Source of the DNA: Whitmania pigra
Taxonomy: Eukaryota > Annelida > Clitellata > Hirudinida > Haemopidae
NCBI GenBank assembly: GCA_021613335.1
Contig: JAJTWR010000005.1
Coordinates: 908,501-972,500, forward strand
Direction of reading: 5' to 3'
DNA length: 64,000 bases
Under the pieces are notes generated by a model. It saw only the letters and a program-made list of their open reading frames with translations. It ran no database searches and had not been told where the DNA came from. The position numbers were made by a program, and so were the translations under genes. Positions 1 to 11,381 of the stretch are shown here, piece after piece. Positions within the stretch are counted from its first letter, which is position 1. Each line of letters opens with the position of its first letter.

Positions 1-1406
1 CATATCGCCCATAGACTCCAACTTTTCTTGGAACTTTTTGGGGAGCGGCTTCCTGTTTGAATGCGGTCGCCTGTTGTTGATGTGATGCCATTTTTTGAGA
101 CACTCCCTCTCATGGAAAGGCAAAGAGGCCCTGCCATACTGATGACCACAGATGTAACAGAAAAGGATATCAGGTATCTTACTCCTTGTTCGTCTTTTTA
201 GCCTGTCGTCAGTGGAAATAATGGGGATAATTTTTTTTTTTTAATTACGGAAATGCCACTTTACTATTGTAATTGCATTTATTAAATAATTGCCGTTTTA
301 TTTAAGTGGCGCCGTGACCGAAGTGGTAAATGCACTTTTAGTTCCTTCACTAAGTCTGACTGGTTAAATATTATGTTGCATTAATCCATTAGTTATTTTG
401 TATAATATTAATTTATGGCTACATGTCGAGAAAATCTAAGCAGTTACATGCAATAAATAAAAAGCTCAATTACTAATAGATTCCATAACATTTAATTACC
501 GAATAAACTAATGACCGCTGATTAAGGCTACACATAATCATTAATTAACACGTTGATGTCACAACTGATAGGCTACATAATAATTAAAATAAATGAGGAT
601 TAATTAAAAAAATACGAATAAATTATGAATGTGATATTACTTAACCGACTTTCGACCTCGACATCTGCACGCCCTTGATAAACTTTGAAACCTCAGGGTC
701 TTTTCCATGCAACTGAAATGACAAACAATGCTGCAAAAATCCAGGCGTAATGATGTCTGCTATGGCATAAATAATAATTGTTAGTATTATTATTATTATT
801 ATAAGAATGCTACAATAATGAGGTGTTATTAGTAAACAAATGTACATAATAAATATTAATAGACTATTAAAGTCCTATTGTTAGTGGCCAATCAAATGAT
901 ACTGACGGAACGCCATCAGAACAAGACAACAGTTTCCCAGCTGGGACTCTTTTGGAGAGGAATTCGTCGATGTCCCAGTTGAGCTTATTACAAATCTTAA
1001 TTTCTCCGCCTTTATTCGTCATGTTGAGTTCCTCCAAAGATTCTGAGTGGTACGGATGCAGCATGTCATCGCTCAAATGTTTAGTTTTAATGAATACTTT
1101 GTCATCAAAACGATTCGTATTGAAAGCCTGGGTTTGGGCGGGACACATTTCTGAATCTTTCATGAAAGCCTTGATTGATTTTTTTAAATTAAAAGCTTGA
1201 GACCAATCGGTATTTCGGGACTTATCATTTTTCTCGTGCCCGACAAGATGAAGGCAGTTAGGAAACGATCCTTTTAAGCCTTTTAAGTTGTTGTTGGACG
1301 TGGGTTTGGTTCGTGAAATGATGACCAGGGAGTTGCATTTGCTCAACATTTTTTCCAGAGATCCCCTTTCTCCAGCGTAGGAATCGTTAAAAGTTATTTC
1401 GCTCAT
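1..1406 (-). CDS. C2HC zinc-finger protein, ZNF474/ZC2HC1-like (5' part, runs off the window)
   Basis: Three exons on the minus strand join in phase: 1406-903 (ATG, 168 codons, ends TCA|GTATCA), 712-657 (after TTTCAG, ends AG|GTCGAA) and 202-1 (after GACGACAG, continues beyond the left edge). The third exon reads CYICGHQYG, then a His, then CLKKWHH and a NNRRP stretch, the C2HC zinc knuckle layout of the ZNF474/ZC2HC1 family, where C-x2-C is followed by H and C and by an EKW-like motif and a proline-rich tail. The 168-residue first exon is low-complexity, polar and has no family I recognise. The family is often testis- or cilium-associated, but its molecular role is poorly known. The 903 donor is weak, so the exon 1-2 junction is the least certain part. 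The knuckle assignment is strong. Confidence 0.7.
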
Positions 1407-2269
1407 TGCTGCCGTAATTCAGTTCACTTGAAAATCGAATCGAATTTTACCTATAATTGCACATTTTAAAATGTTATTCAAAAATATTAAAGTTCAAATA
1501 TTGGCTTTAAATGTATTTATTTTGACGAAATGTTGAAGATGTTAAGTTTCGCTATTATTTCCGTTGTTATAGTGACGATATGGAATACAAAAAGGTCAAT
1601 ACAAACATGAAAATGATTTCTGTTATTAAAAAAGAAAATAATTATTTGATAATTTTGACTAAACTAAAATGCTTTTTGTTATTTTATACAACATTGTAGA
1701 TGTATTTTGTTGAATAACCAATCGATCAACACACAAAATTATCTATTATTACAAAAGCATCTAATGCAATCTAAATACAGTTAGAAAATGATACTTTTAC
1801 CACGTTTAGACCTAGTTTTAATAAATTAATCTCATGCATAAACCTGCAACCACAGAGTGAATAGAAATTACATTAATTTATTTTTGTCTGTTGAGAAACA
1901 AATAAGATTTCATTTTTATTACATTTTAAATTGAAACCTTGAATGGAACTTTTGCAAACGAGATGATCTTTTCGAAATTATTTTAGAACACGTTAATGAA
2001 AATTAATGTTTAATAAGCAAATTCAGATGAAATGAATATGAACCTCATCCAACAAAGAATAATGAATCATTTCGAACCAGATCCGAAATGTATGTGGTTT
2101 GTGTATATGTTATCGTAAAATCGTGGGGATTTAAGAGTCGGGGGTTCGCGTTCTGCTAACATTTCATCCGTTTAATGCAACTGCTCCCTTATACGATGCT
2201 AGGGTTCGTTTAACTTGTCTGATAACTTTGTTTTGCTTTATTTTAATATAATTAAATTTTTAACTTAAG
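1407..2269. other. AT-rich intergenic region between divergent genes
   Basis: This stretch separates the minus-strand zinc-finger gene from the plus-strand RASSF gene. It should hold both promoters and the missing RASSF first exon(s). A short ATG reading frame near 2037 ends at a GTATGT donor around 2090, but its phase does not fit the first RASSF exon found, so I do not join it. I see no repeat family or other coding signal. Confidence 0.4.
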
Positions 2270-4629
2270 ACCTGATTTCCAAAGAAAGCTAGAAACTTAC
2301 AATGAATATTTCCAAGATAAACCGAAATTGCAAATAATCTTGAACGAGGTAAGCTGTTTTATTTTGTTTAATTACCCTTGATTTATGTTCTGGCCTGGGT
2401 CATAATTTTAATGCAAAATTTAGACAAATTACAAAAAAGAGGATGAAGTATATACAGGAAATTTGAAAGTTTATTGGGGCATCATCCAGCCTATTCGATT
2501 AAAACTGAAAGATGATAACTTGTCGAAAGACACTTTCAATAGGCACAGTTACAGCTGCACAGATTCCAATCAGGCAATTTCTTAAATTTGTTTTTTTCTT
2601 TCTTTTATTGAAAACAATGCTCCAATCAATTAATCGCAATATACAATGTGTCCTTGAGAAGTTTAAGTGCTAGAAAACGTTTAACAGTTTAAGGCTGATA
2701 GTGGTGTTACTGTATGCAAATTTCCCAAGTTTCCATTGCCCTATAAATTTCTTAAATTGAACATTAACAATGTGCACCCAGGAAAGCCAATTGGATTATT
2801 TCATGAACCTTTCAAAAAGCTCTACCAGTGAAGAATCGATAGGGTCTCCCGTGGACTCTCCCGGTCCGGGTGGGAGACCCCCTAGCCTGTCCAGTCAGGT
2901 GGCTCGATCTCAGAGCAGTGTCGTCATGAGGCCCAATAGGAGGAGGCCAAAGAAACGACTGTCCATCATTAATGGACACTTATTTAGTGCTGAGGTTGTC
3001 ATTTGTTAGCATTTCTTATGTTAATGTTATATGTGCATGTTGTTAATGCATGTAATATTAGTATTACTTGATCAATGTAATTATTAATATTAGTTAAATA
3101 AACTTATGTTGCCAGTTAATATTAACTGTTTGCTTATTATTAACTATTATTAATGGTTAACTATTTATTGATGAAATAAAATGATAATATTATGTAAATA
3201 CCATAATAACATTAAATAATCAATGTTAAAACATAAGATAAATAATATTAATTACTTACTAATTACATTACATTGTTAAATATTAAACGGCAGACGAGCA
3301 TGTTCACCCCGATGCATGGCTCTCTCATGAATGTCAACATCACGACACTCGATTCGACGTCGAATGTCATCAGAACCATTCTCAACAAGTTTAAGGTTGA
3401 CAACTCGCCCAATGAATTCTGCCTCTGTGCCATCAAGGCCAGCGGAGGTTCGTGCCCTGGAGTCATCGTTATCATGATCATTGTCATTATCATTGTCATC
3501 TTATATCATGATCAATATCATGATGATTGTCATCATAATTATCATTTTGATCAGCCATTGACATCTAATTTGTATAGAGTTAATTCGATGTTAAATGAAG
3601 TACATTTATTATTAATAAAAATAATTAATAAATAATAATAATGATAATAATAAATATGCTGTTGTTGTTGCTGTAGAGACTCGGATACTTGGAGATAACG
3701 TCGTTCCTCTGATCGAGAGGATTCGGTACGGACCACTGGAGGATGATGTTAAGTTCTTCTTGGTGGAAAAGTACAGGGTTGTGAATATTAATGAAGAGGT
3801 GGGTAGATGGATGTATGGATGAGTGGGTGGATAGATGGTTGGTTTGATTGACAGATAGACAGAATCTTGTCAGATAATGCACGGCATGCAGGTTAGCCGA
3901 ACTGCGTACGTCAGTAATGGCAATGGTCGTGTTCGAAACCCAGCCTGCACTGCTGCCATCACCCTTGGGAAGGAGCGCTATATAAATGGTCAGAAGAAGC
4001 TCCTCTGACGCTATGCATATGGCGCTATATAAATGAAGTTACAATTACATTGATGATGACATAATCTTCCGTATGGATATATTTATGATTCAGTTTACCA
4101 CCACCACATTTTATATCTACATTTTATTATTTTGTTGCAGTACATCTATCAGGAAATTATTAATTACATTATTAACGAAGTTTTCGCAAAATTATCACCA
4201 GGTGGCGAGCTTTGTGAACCTCCCCGATGCTGTTCTCGAGGCATTCCTTCTCAAGTATTCGAACGACGAAAAGTTGGAATTGGAGATGATCAAGGAAAGG
4301 TTGGTCGATCTTTCGGTCTGTGACTTAGAAATTAAATCTGCCTTGCCAAAATGATCACGACTGGTTCGACGAGGATCGAAATTTTGCCATGATGCGTTTT
4401 TGTTTCCGCTTCCCTGAAGATGCATGCAGCGACATCCACTTGGATGATATTACGATTGGCGAATATTTGTGTTTTGCGTGTTACCGACGATTTGAATTCG
4501 AATTTAAACAATTGATGGTTATGTTATTTTAATTTCAAATTATTTACTCCTTGCCTGCACCGTTTTAGGTACAACCTGTACAGGGAGAAACTGATAGAAC
4601 TACTCGGAGATATGGCGGATGGAAAATAA
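2270..4629 (+). CDS. RASSF2: Ras-association domain family protein, RASSF2/4/6 type, with SARAH tail
   Basis: Seven in-phase exons: 2270-2348, 2424-2573, 2782-2994, 3294-3447, 3677-3798, 4202-4299, 4569-4629 (TAA), giving at least 291 residues against about 326 in human RASSF2. The first two exons carry the conserved N-terminal block (KLETYNEYF, YWGIIQPIRLKLKDDN). Exon 3 has a Ser/Pro-rich linker and then RRRPKKRLSIINGHLF, entering the Ras-association domain. Exons 4-5 complete that domain (TSMFTPMHGS, LNKFKVDNSPNEF, PLIERIRYGP). Exons 6-7 form the helical SARAH region, which in this family pairs with MST/Hippo kinases. The intron after 2573 has a GC donor (CAG|GCAATT). An ATG at 2770 in frame with exon 3 could be an alternative start. 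The true first exon was not found. The gene is probably the invertebrate co-orthologue of RASSF2/4/6. Confidence 0.88.
3881..4050 (+). mobile_element. tRNA-derived SINE, copy 1 (in RASSF intron)
   Basis: The head has an A-box-like GGTTAGCCGAACTGCG and a B-box-like GTGTTCGAAACCC. The tail has GACGCTATGCATATGGCG followed by CTATATAAATGA. The same head-to-tail layout recurs at 28515-28686, with more diverged copies at 19633, 35747 (minus) and 63541 (minus). Confidence 0.7.
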
Positions 4630-5455
4630 ACGGAAAGATTATGAAGTTCAAGTTAATGTTTCGACAAATTAATTATAAAATTATCAGTCTTGGTTCAGAG
4701 AAGATCGAGCAGTTTCAATTGAGCTCTGAAAATTATTTTGCAATCAAATGGAGTCAACGTTTTCAACGTGTCTGTTGAATTTATGTCACGAAATTATTTT
4801 TATAGCTCTGATTATTCAACATCGACGTGGCATTCGGGATGCTAAGTTTGAAAAATAAAAGCAACGCTACGAATTGCACGGTGTGATTTCTGGTGTGCTT
4901 TTGTCGATGTTTTGTTTGCAACATTATTTTAAAAAGTACATTTGCAGTGCTGCATCTTTTAAAAATCAAACGAAAGTATTTTTAAACCTTATTTTTTTAC
5001 GTTAGCCTGTTTATCGTCACTGTCATGATTGATGTGATTGTCATGATTGGTCGCTTACAAATTATTAGTCCGATTTTAATATTTCATGACATTAGTTTTT
5101 GATATCTCAGTTGTTCAGTTCGTAATGAATAACTTCGACGTCAGCTGATTGCTCCCATTTTTACAATTTGCGCGGAGACCTGACGGTTTCCTTTGTTTAT
5201 CTGCAATTTGGATTTTCCATTTTCTATTTTTAACTTCCTCACTATGGTATTTGTGGATGGACATGTTTGTGGCACATCAGTTGGAATTTAGTCAGGTACT
5301 TTAGGGTGCTTCTTATAATACCTTGTTTTGACCATTTTTAGGGATACAAATTGTTAAATGTGTATTTATTAAATTCGAATTGATATTACTGCTTTGAGGT
5401 AACAATGTTATCATCATCATCATCATCATCGTCGTCGTCGTCGTCGTCGTCGTCG

Positions 5456-5486
<31 letters not shown>

Positions 5487-6180
5487 TACCGCCATCATCA
5501 TTATCATTATATATTAGTATTTTTCTTGTTAACCTTTAATTGAAACAAATCATCTCATTTTCGTAGAATTGCCAAAACTATTAACAGTATCTATTCGACT
5601 TGTATTATATTTGTATTTATTTTTTTGTGCACTGAGATCGATTTAGCATTCATTATTATTTGTTAAACTGATAAACAGAAAGAGTAATGTCTCACGACGG
5701 TTGCACGATATGTTCTTTTACAAATGTCATTAAGTTTAACATTAAATTTTCATTCGTTATGTTGTTGGATAAGTTCTCCACAAGTAACTTGAAAAAATAG
5801 CCAGTGACATTTCCCGATTATAAAAATGTGAATGAAGTTCATTGATGTAGCGCGATAAGGCACTCTAAAAATGGACTACATACAAGTCTAAATACTACAG
5901 TCGCTAGTCGATAGATCCAGGCGACATTGTAGGTCAGTGAACATTTAATTTGTAAAAAACTAATTAATTTTTAATTATTTTTTTCTTATATTCAGACTCT
6001 TTTTTTTATACGTAGGACAGTAGCGGTACTCGATAAATCCATCAGAAAATAGTGTGCTTGCTTTAAATTGTTGCTAAATCCTCAGACAAGACAAACTGAC
6101 ATTCAAGTGCAAATTACCAAAGCAATTGGAAAAAATACCCAAATCCTTGATAATCCCTTAGCACCAAATTTTGAACCGGA
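4630..6180. other. Intergenic region with a (ATC/GTC)n microsatellite
   Basis: This is the 3' flank of the RASSF gene and the 5' flank of the HECT gene. A trinucleotide tract (ATC)n-(GTC)n-(ATC)n runs from about 5408 to 5490. The rest is AT-rich with stops in all frames. I see no further gene. The HECT 5' UTR probably lies in the last few hundred bases. Confidence 0.5.
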
Positions 6181-8964
6181 ATGACTTCTCGACAAGATAA
6201 CTTAAATCACAATCGAGGGTCTGCTCCAAGCTTGTCTTTGGCGGATGGTTTGGATTTCGGCGATGAGACAATGAACGTGGGATATTTAGAGGTGGTGAAT
6301 TCGCAGATAAGTAACAGTCTCGAATATGCAATCGGATTGCTGAACACTGAGGTACTGTTTGAAGCGCCTCATCTGGTGAAGCAAATGCATTGCTTGCTGA
6401 GTTATCAATTACAAAAACCCACACGCGTTAAGCCATTGCTGAAGCTAGGCTTAATAGAGAAACTCAGAGATATCTTGAATTCCTTATTGGAGGAAGAACG
6501 GCGAACGACTTTAAGCGGCAAAGAATTGGAAAATTACGTCGTCTTGGTTTGCCTGGATGTCTTTCCGGCTCTGCCTAACTGGAACTGTTTTCAAGAGGTG
6601 GATAGAATCATGTTCAGAAACCTGATGAAGGGCAGACGATTCGAAGAAACTCAAAGAAGCAAGAACGAAATCATCAATTCACTCGGGATATTCTGCTCGG
6701 TTTTCAACATCTGCCGACAGGCCGACTTCATTCCATCTCACCTCCTGCTGCTACTGAAAATGATTTATTGGGCAAATGAGCTCGACGTACTGTCACAACT
6801 AGTGAGCATCGAAGAAATTATAAATCTAGTCAAGATGATGATGTCTCGTGGGGATCGCTTCTATATTCTAGTCGGACTTTCGATCCTTCGGACGTTGATC
6901 ACGAAACACGTCCATGCCTTTGATGGAGAGTTTAACGAAACTAAAAATCGCGTCAGATCCTGCTTCATGCTTGGGACGCCGCGTTGGGTCGAAGATGTCT
7001 ACGCAATGTTGGCTCCAAGCGAGGACATGACTCTAAATATGTTCATTTATTATCTCAAACACGCGGACCTAAGTGACAGAAATCACACTGAAAGTGATTT
7101 AATTGGTCCTATGCTAAACTATATCATCCCTACATTTGGAGAATATGAAATTGTAAACAATATTGACGTATGCTACACCCAACTCAGAAAGTTTATCCGA
7201 GGAGTCTTGAATCTGCCGAAGGACGCTGGGAGTCACAGAGGCAGTCTGACAGTTACAAGCGACGGAATTGAAATGTTTCGAATTTTGGTCTCTTACGTCT
7301 TGGAAGCGCTTGACAATGTAGGAATTGAGAGCTTCTTCCACAAGGAAATCTGTGACATGCCGGCGGTCAAAAAAGCCAAGGTATCATCACCGACTGGAAT
7401 CAATTTGGGATTGCTCAAATCGGATTCTTTAGACAGAGTCCTCAGTCCTTCGCGTGCGTCAAACTGGAACGAGCGTCTGATACAAGCTTTGAGACTGATC
7501 TCCATTCTTTACGAAGTCAACGAAAATTGGGGAATTTTATTCTGCACTTTGACGACGGAGCGTTTAATCGACCAAACAATTTTTATCAGCCCTCGTCTGG
7601 AGCGGGACACCGATAGCGATATATTCAAGGATATCAATAGCCAGAGAGACGAATTATCTGTTTTGTATCATAATACGATGCAGTATCCATTTTTGCTGTC
7701 TTATGGAGCTCGTAGAGAAATCATGTATAATGTTATAAACTTTGAATTGGATGGTGACGAGCTAGAGGATGTTTCGATCAAAGTGTCAAGGTCAAACATC
7801 TTAGATTCTCTCGTACAGAATCATTGTATATTCGAAAACCAAACCAAGAACGTCTGGAATTTTAAATTTGAAGGAGAAATTGGAACAGGCGAGGGCCCCA
7901 ACAAGGAGTTTTATACGGAATTCTCATTAGAATGTCAGAGATATGACTTAGGACTTTGGAATGGTGAAGCTGTCAAAAATTCTAATGGAATCGCTTACTC
8001 ATATTCGTCCTGCGGACTTTTTCCCTCGGCCAAAAGTTGTCTAGCTACTAGAAAGATCTCGCCTTTAAAATTGAGGGCTATGGGAATCATAATTGGTAGA
8101 TCTCTTCTGGAAGGTCGCCAGTTGAACTTAAATTTTAGTACTGCTTTGTTCAAGTGCCTATTCAGAAGTCAATCTCACAATCAATGCCTGACGCTTGTTG
8201 ACTTCAAACAGGTCATGCCGAACATTTTAGAATTTGTTTCGGATCTTGTCGACACCTTAAGAACCAAGTGGAACATAGAAGATGATAAATCGCTCACAGC
8301 CTACAAACGGAATGTGCTTTTGGCTGAACTTGGCTGCGGCGGATGTTCATTTGAAGATCTCTGCATAACCTTCACTATTCCAGGATTTCCAGACATGGAG
8401 ATGAAGAAAGGAGGCAGTGATGTACTTTTAACGCTAGATAATTTGGAAGAGTATCTACAGCTACTGGTCTGGTTCGTTCTTTATAAAGGTCCCCAGAAAT
8501 TTTTGGATATAGTATCCCATGGATTCATGGAGTTAATACAGGGAGACTACTTATATATGTTCTCTCCTCAAGAACTGGAGCAATTGTTTTGCGGAGTGGC
8601 AACGGAAGAATGGACAGTGGATTATTTGAAGGAGAATTGCGTCTTGGACGAGAAATTGTCGGACGACACCCCGGTCGTTCAATATCTGTTCCAAGTGCTG
8701 TCCTCGCTCTCCGCCAGCGAACAGCAGCGATTTCTGAAATTCGTCACCAGCTCAACGAGATTACCGTGTGGCGGTTTGGGCGAATTATCGCCAAAGCTAA
8801 CCATCATGCACAGGTACTCTGAAGAAGACCCCGATCGATATTTGCCAACATCCAGTAGTTGTTTCAACATATTATTTGTGACTGATTACAGCAACAAAGA
8901 AATCCTAAGGGAGAAGCTGTTCTTGGCTTTTGACGAGGGACTTGGTTCATTCCAACTGGTCTAA
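6181..8964 (+). CDS. HECT-type E3 ubiquitin ligase, TRIP12/UFD4-like, intronless
   Basis: A single 927-codon open frame from ATG to TAA. The C-terminal about 390 residues are a HECT domain of the TRIP12/UFD4 subclass: TGEGPNKEFYTEFS near residue 569, QRYDLGLWNGE, FTIPGFPDMEMKKGG, LDNLEEYLQLL, SSTRLPCGG and the terminal DYSNKEILREKL. The catalytic cysteine is predicted at residue 894 (codon 8860-8862, context LPTSSSC). These enzymes take ubiquitin from an E2 onto that cysteine and pass it to substrates. The N-terminal about 530 residues look helical and are not clearly ARM repeats or a WWE domain. TRIP12 itself is about twice as long. In an intron-rich neighbourhood a 2.8-kb intronless frame suggests an old retrocopy that stayed functional. 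All HECT landmarks I can check are intact. Confidence 0.9.
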   Translation: MTSRQDNLNHNRGSAPSLSLADGLDFGDETMNVGYLEVVNSQISNSLEYAIGLLNTEVLFEAPHLVKQMHCLLSYQLQKPTRVKPLLKLGLIEKLRDILNSLLEEERRTTLSGKELENYVVLVCLDVFPALPNWNCFQEVDRIMFRNLMKGRRFEETQRSKNEIINSLGIFCSVFNICRQADFIPSHLLLLLKMIYWANELDVLSQLVSIEEIINLVKMMMSRGDRFYILVGLSILRTLITKHVHAFDGEFNETKNRVRSCFMLGTPRWVEDVYAMLAPSEDMTLNMFIYYLKHADLSDRNHTESDLIGPMLNYIIPTFGEYEIVNNIDVCYTQLRKFIRGVLNLPKDAGSHRGSLTVTSDGIEMFRILVSYVLEALDNVGIESFFHKEICDMPAVKKAKVSSPTGINLGLLKSDSLDRVLSPSRASNWNERLIQALRLISILYEVNENWGILFCTLTTERLIDQTIFISPRLERDTDSDIFKDINSQRDELSVLYHNTMQYPFLLSYGARREIMYNVINFELDGDELEDVSIKVSRSNILDSLVQNHCIFENQTKNVWNFKFEGEIGTGEGPNKEFYTEFSLECQRYDLGLWNGEAVKNSNGIAYSYSSCGLFPSAKSCLATRKISPLKLRAMGIIIGRSLLEGRQLNLNFSTALFKCLFRSQSHNQCLTLVDFKQVMPNILEFVSDLVDTLRTKWNIEDDKSLTAYKRNVLLAELGCGGCSFEDLCITFTIPGFPDMEMKKGGSDVLLTLDNLEEYLQLLVWFVLYKGPQKFLDIVSHGFMELIQGDYLYMFSPQELEQLFCGVATEEWTVDYLKENCVLDEKLSDDTPVVQYLFQVLSSLSASEQQRFLKFVTSSTRLPCGGLGELSPKLTIMHRYSEEDPDRYLPTSSSCFNILFVTDYSNKEILREKLFLAFDEGLGSFQLV

Positions 8965-9393
8965 AAAAAAGTCTTATGACTCGAGTTTTGGATAATTTAA
9001 TTCAGAATTATCAATGAGTTTTTTTAATAAATGATCTTAAAATTATTTCTGTGTGTTTATGTCATCCAATCCAAATAAAAGAAACTATTTAAAAAGAATT
9101 ATTAACATGTAGTTACATTGCAATTATTTCATAGCTTTCCATTTTTAAAAATATTTTCCTATTTCCCATATTAATTGTGATGCATATTTTTATTGTACAT
9201 TCTCAAAACAATTTCAAGTAAGATTATAGGCACGAATTAACACTCTACTATTTTGGTGTAGATTTCATTTATCTGTGACATTTGTGATATTACATGTTTC
9301 AATGTAAGAACGTGAACCTCAAGAAAATATAATGCTAATAAAAATTGTATTTGGACTATTTCGGAAATCGGTTTCAGAAGTACAAGCCCAAAT
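8965..9393. other. 3' flank of the HECT gene
   Basis: AATAAA-like poly(A) signals occur around 9027 and 9074, just after the HECT stop codon. The rest is AT-rich without coding signal up to the 3' end of the convergent homeobox gene. Confidence 0.45.
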
Positions 9394-9925
9394 TTATCGA
9401 TTTCTCATTAAGCGTACTTGTCTTCTGCTAATCCAACCGTTGATTTGTTTGCTCGTGATTTCAAACTGAATTTTGAATTGTTCCTTCACAAACCAGCTCA
9501 TACGGCTTTGAGGATTGTTTCTGAACCATTCCTCCATTGTGACAGCCGCCTAAAAAATAGTTTTGAAAAAACTTCAAATTTTGTAACATTCATCCACTTC
9601 CTTATGAGGTTCAACAGACAACAAACAGGCCAAATAGACTAAATTCACAGCACAGCCTCATAATCTTCGAAATAATAAAAATCAATAGAAACACTTCTCA
9701 AACCCTTTTCAAATTTTCTTTGGCTTCCTTTTTACTCTTCGGCTTTGGCATTTCTGGTGGAACCCCATATTTAGTGGAATCCATTACTTTTCTGGCCAAG
9801 TCAAACCAAGCATCTATTTGATAATCTCGGATTCTGTAATTTGTCTTGAACTGTTTCTTTGCTTCGTCGCTAGGAAAGGGATTTTCCATGTTTTTCATCA
9901 GCCATTCTTTCATCGCATTTATTAC
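9394..9925 (-). CDS. Double-homeodomain protein, copy 1 (TALE plus divergent homeodomain)
   Basis: Two minus-strand exons in phase 0: 9925-9704 (after AAATACAG, ends AGG|GTTTGA) and 9549-9394 (after TTTTTTAG, TAA stop). Exon 1 encodes a TALE-type homeodomain core, MKEWLMKNMENPFPSDE and then IDAWFDLARKVM. The spacing from the helix-1 Trp to the helix-3 WF equals that of TGIF/Meis proteins, so the three-residue loop extension is present. Exon 2 encodes a second, shorter homeodomain-like unit (MEEWFRNNP, then KQINGWISRRQVRLM). The first part of helix 1 and the N-terminal arm must come from an exon not found; alternatively an ATG at 9937 reads straight into the first exon. The predicted role is DNA binding. 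Tandem sister of the gene at 11382-11937. Confidence 0.65.
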
Positions 9926-9949
9926 CTGTATTTCCATGAGATGATGGTA

Positions 9950-11381
9950 GAGTTTTTATACAAATTGTCGTAATTTGGTGCAATTAAAAAAAAACGAAAA
10001 CAAAAATGTTTAATTTCATTTAAGTAATAAGGTTGCATATTACAAGAGTTTCTTAATTATATAATCAATTGACTTAAGGCTAATATTTCGAGGCAATGCT
10101 AAGTTATTAAAGGCCATTGTGACGAGATGTTACTATATGTTACTGCTCATATAGCTGCGAATATTACAACATTTTCAGCTGAACAAAGAAAATGGTTCAA
10201 AAAGGAAATGATATTTTTCGAGTTCTTATGTTAGAAGTATTAAGCATCAGCGGGCATTAATGAAAAATTTAGCAAAAGTCGATTTACAGGTAGTAGCGTT
10301 TGTGAGTCAGGATCAACGTTAACAATTAAAGATTACAGACTTTGTTAAATGTAACAAAAAGGTGACCTTCTTTGATAATGCAGTCGTCATTTTTACAATT
10401 GAACAAATAATTAACAATAGACAGATGGAAATATTTGCTTCAATTCGATTATACACACATCATCTTCGTTCGAGGAAATTCGAAGACATTGAAATTGTTG
10501 ATAATTTTATAGTTTTAAAAATTTATCAATCGAAAGCGCGAATATAATTTATTTCAGGTAATTGATATATATTAATATATTTCCTTAAGGTAAGTCTTGC
10601 ATTTCAGCTATACTAGAACTGTTATTCGCAGTTGAACCATGTCAGACGAGTGAGTGAGTGAAAACGATGATGAGCGCCAAAGACAAGAACAGCCGCATAA
10701 CCATTTGACATGTTTTATTGTAATAAAATATTATTATTTTAGTCAGTTATAAATTCCCAGACGCTACTAGTAGTCTCTATTAATCCAATATCGATGAACA
10801 ATAAAATTCTGTTATAATAATCAAATCATGAAGTGGACGTTACTAAAATATAAACAGACACACACAATAAAACCTTCATATTTTTACGTTTGTTTTATTT
10901 TAAAAATTTAATTTGTTAATCAAAATTGTTTAAATTTTGTTTTAAACTTTGTTGTGTGGGACTGTTAACGAATGATTTCTGCAAATTGATGATGTACATA
11001 GATTAGATAGCTTTTTACATAATAATACTCAATAGATTGTAGAGTAACATTTATAGCTTGAAAACTAAGGAATTTGGTAGCTTCATTTTCAATAAATACA
11101 ATTCTTTAAAAAGTACTCGCAAGAATTTTAGAAGTGCCAAATTTTCTTTTCGTTAGAAGCCCATTAAGGACTCCGCCATCATCGCATACTTGTAATGTAA
11201 TTAACTAAATTGCCAATTCCCTCCTTATCCCACAATTTCATTAAATAGCAATATTTTCTAAAATATATCTAATCATAATATTTTGTATTTCCCCATTACA
11301 TAGACCATTGTCACCATAATCAATTCTGCCAACATAGTAAGTTTGTATTCAAAGAAATCTTTGATTCCATCAGTCCCGGTA
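9950..11381. other. Spacer of the homeobox tandem duplication
   Basis: This lies upstream of copy 1 and downstream of copy 2 of the double-homeobox genes. A GACCTTCTTTGA block at about 10363 recurs at about 12455, offset by about 2.1 kb like the coding exons, so part of the spacer belongs to the duplicated unit. I see no convincing gene. The 5' exon(s) of copy 1 may lie here. Confidence 0.45.

Noticed and set aside
300..365. tRNA-like A-box (TGACCGAAGTGGT) in the zinc-finger gene intron
   Set aside because: No B box or SINE tail nearby; too short to support an element.
3263..3499. Minus-strand frame opposite RASSF exon 4
   Set aside because: Shadow of the coding exon on the other strand; the RASSF reading has family similarity and splice sites.
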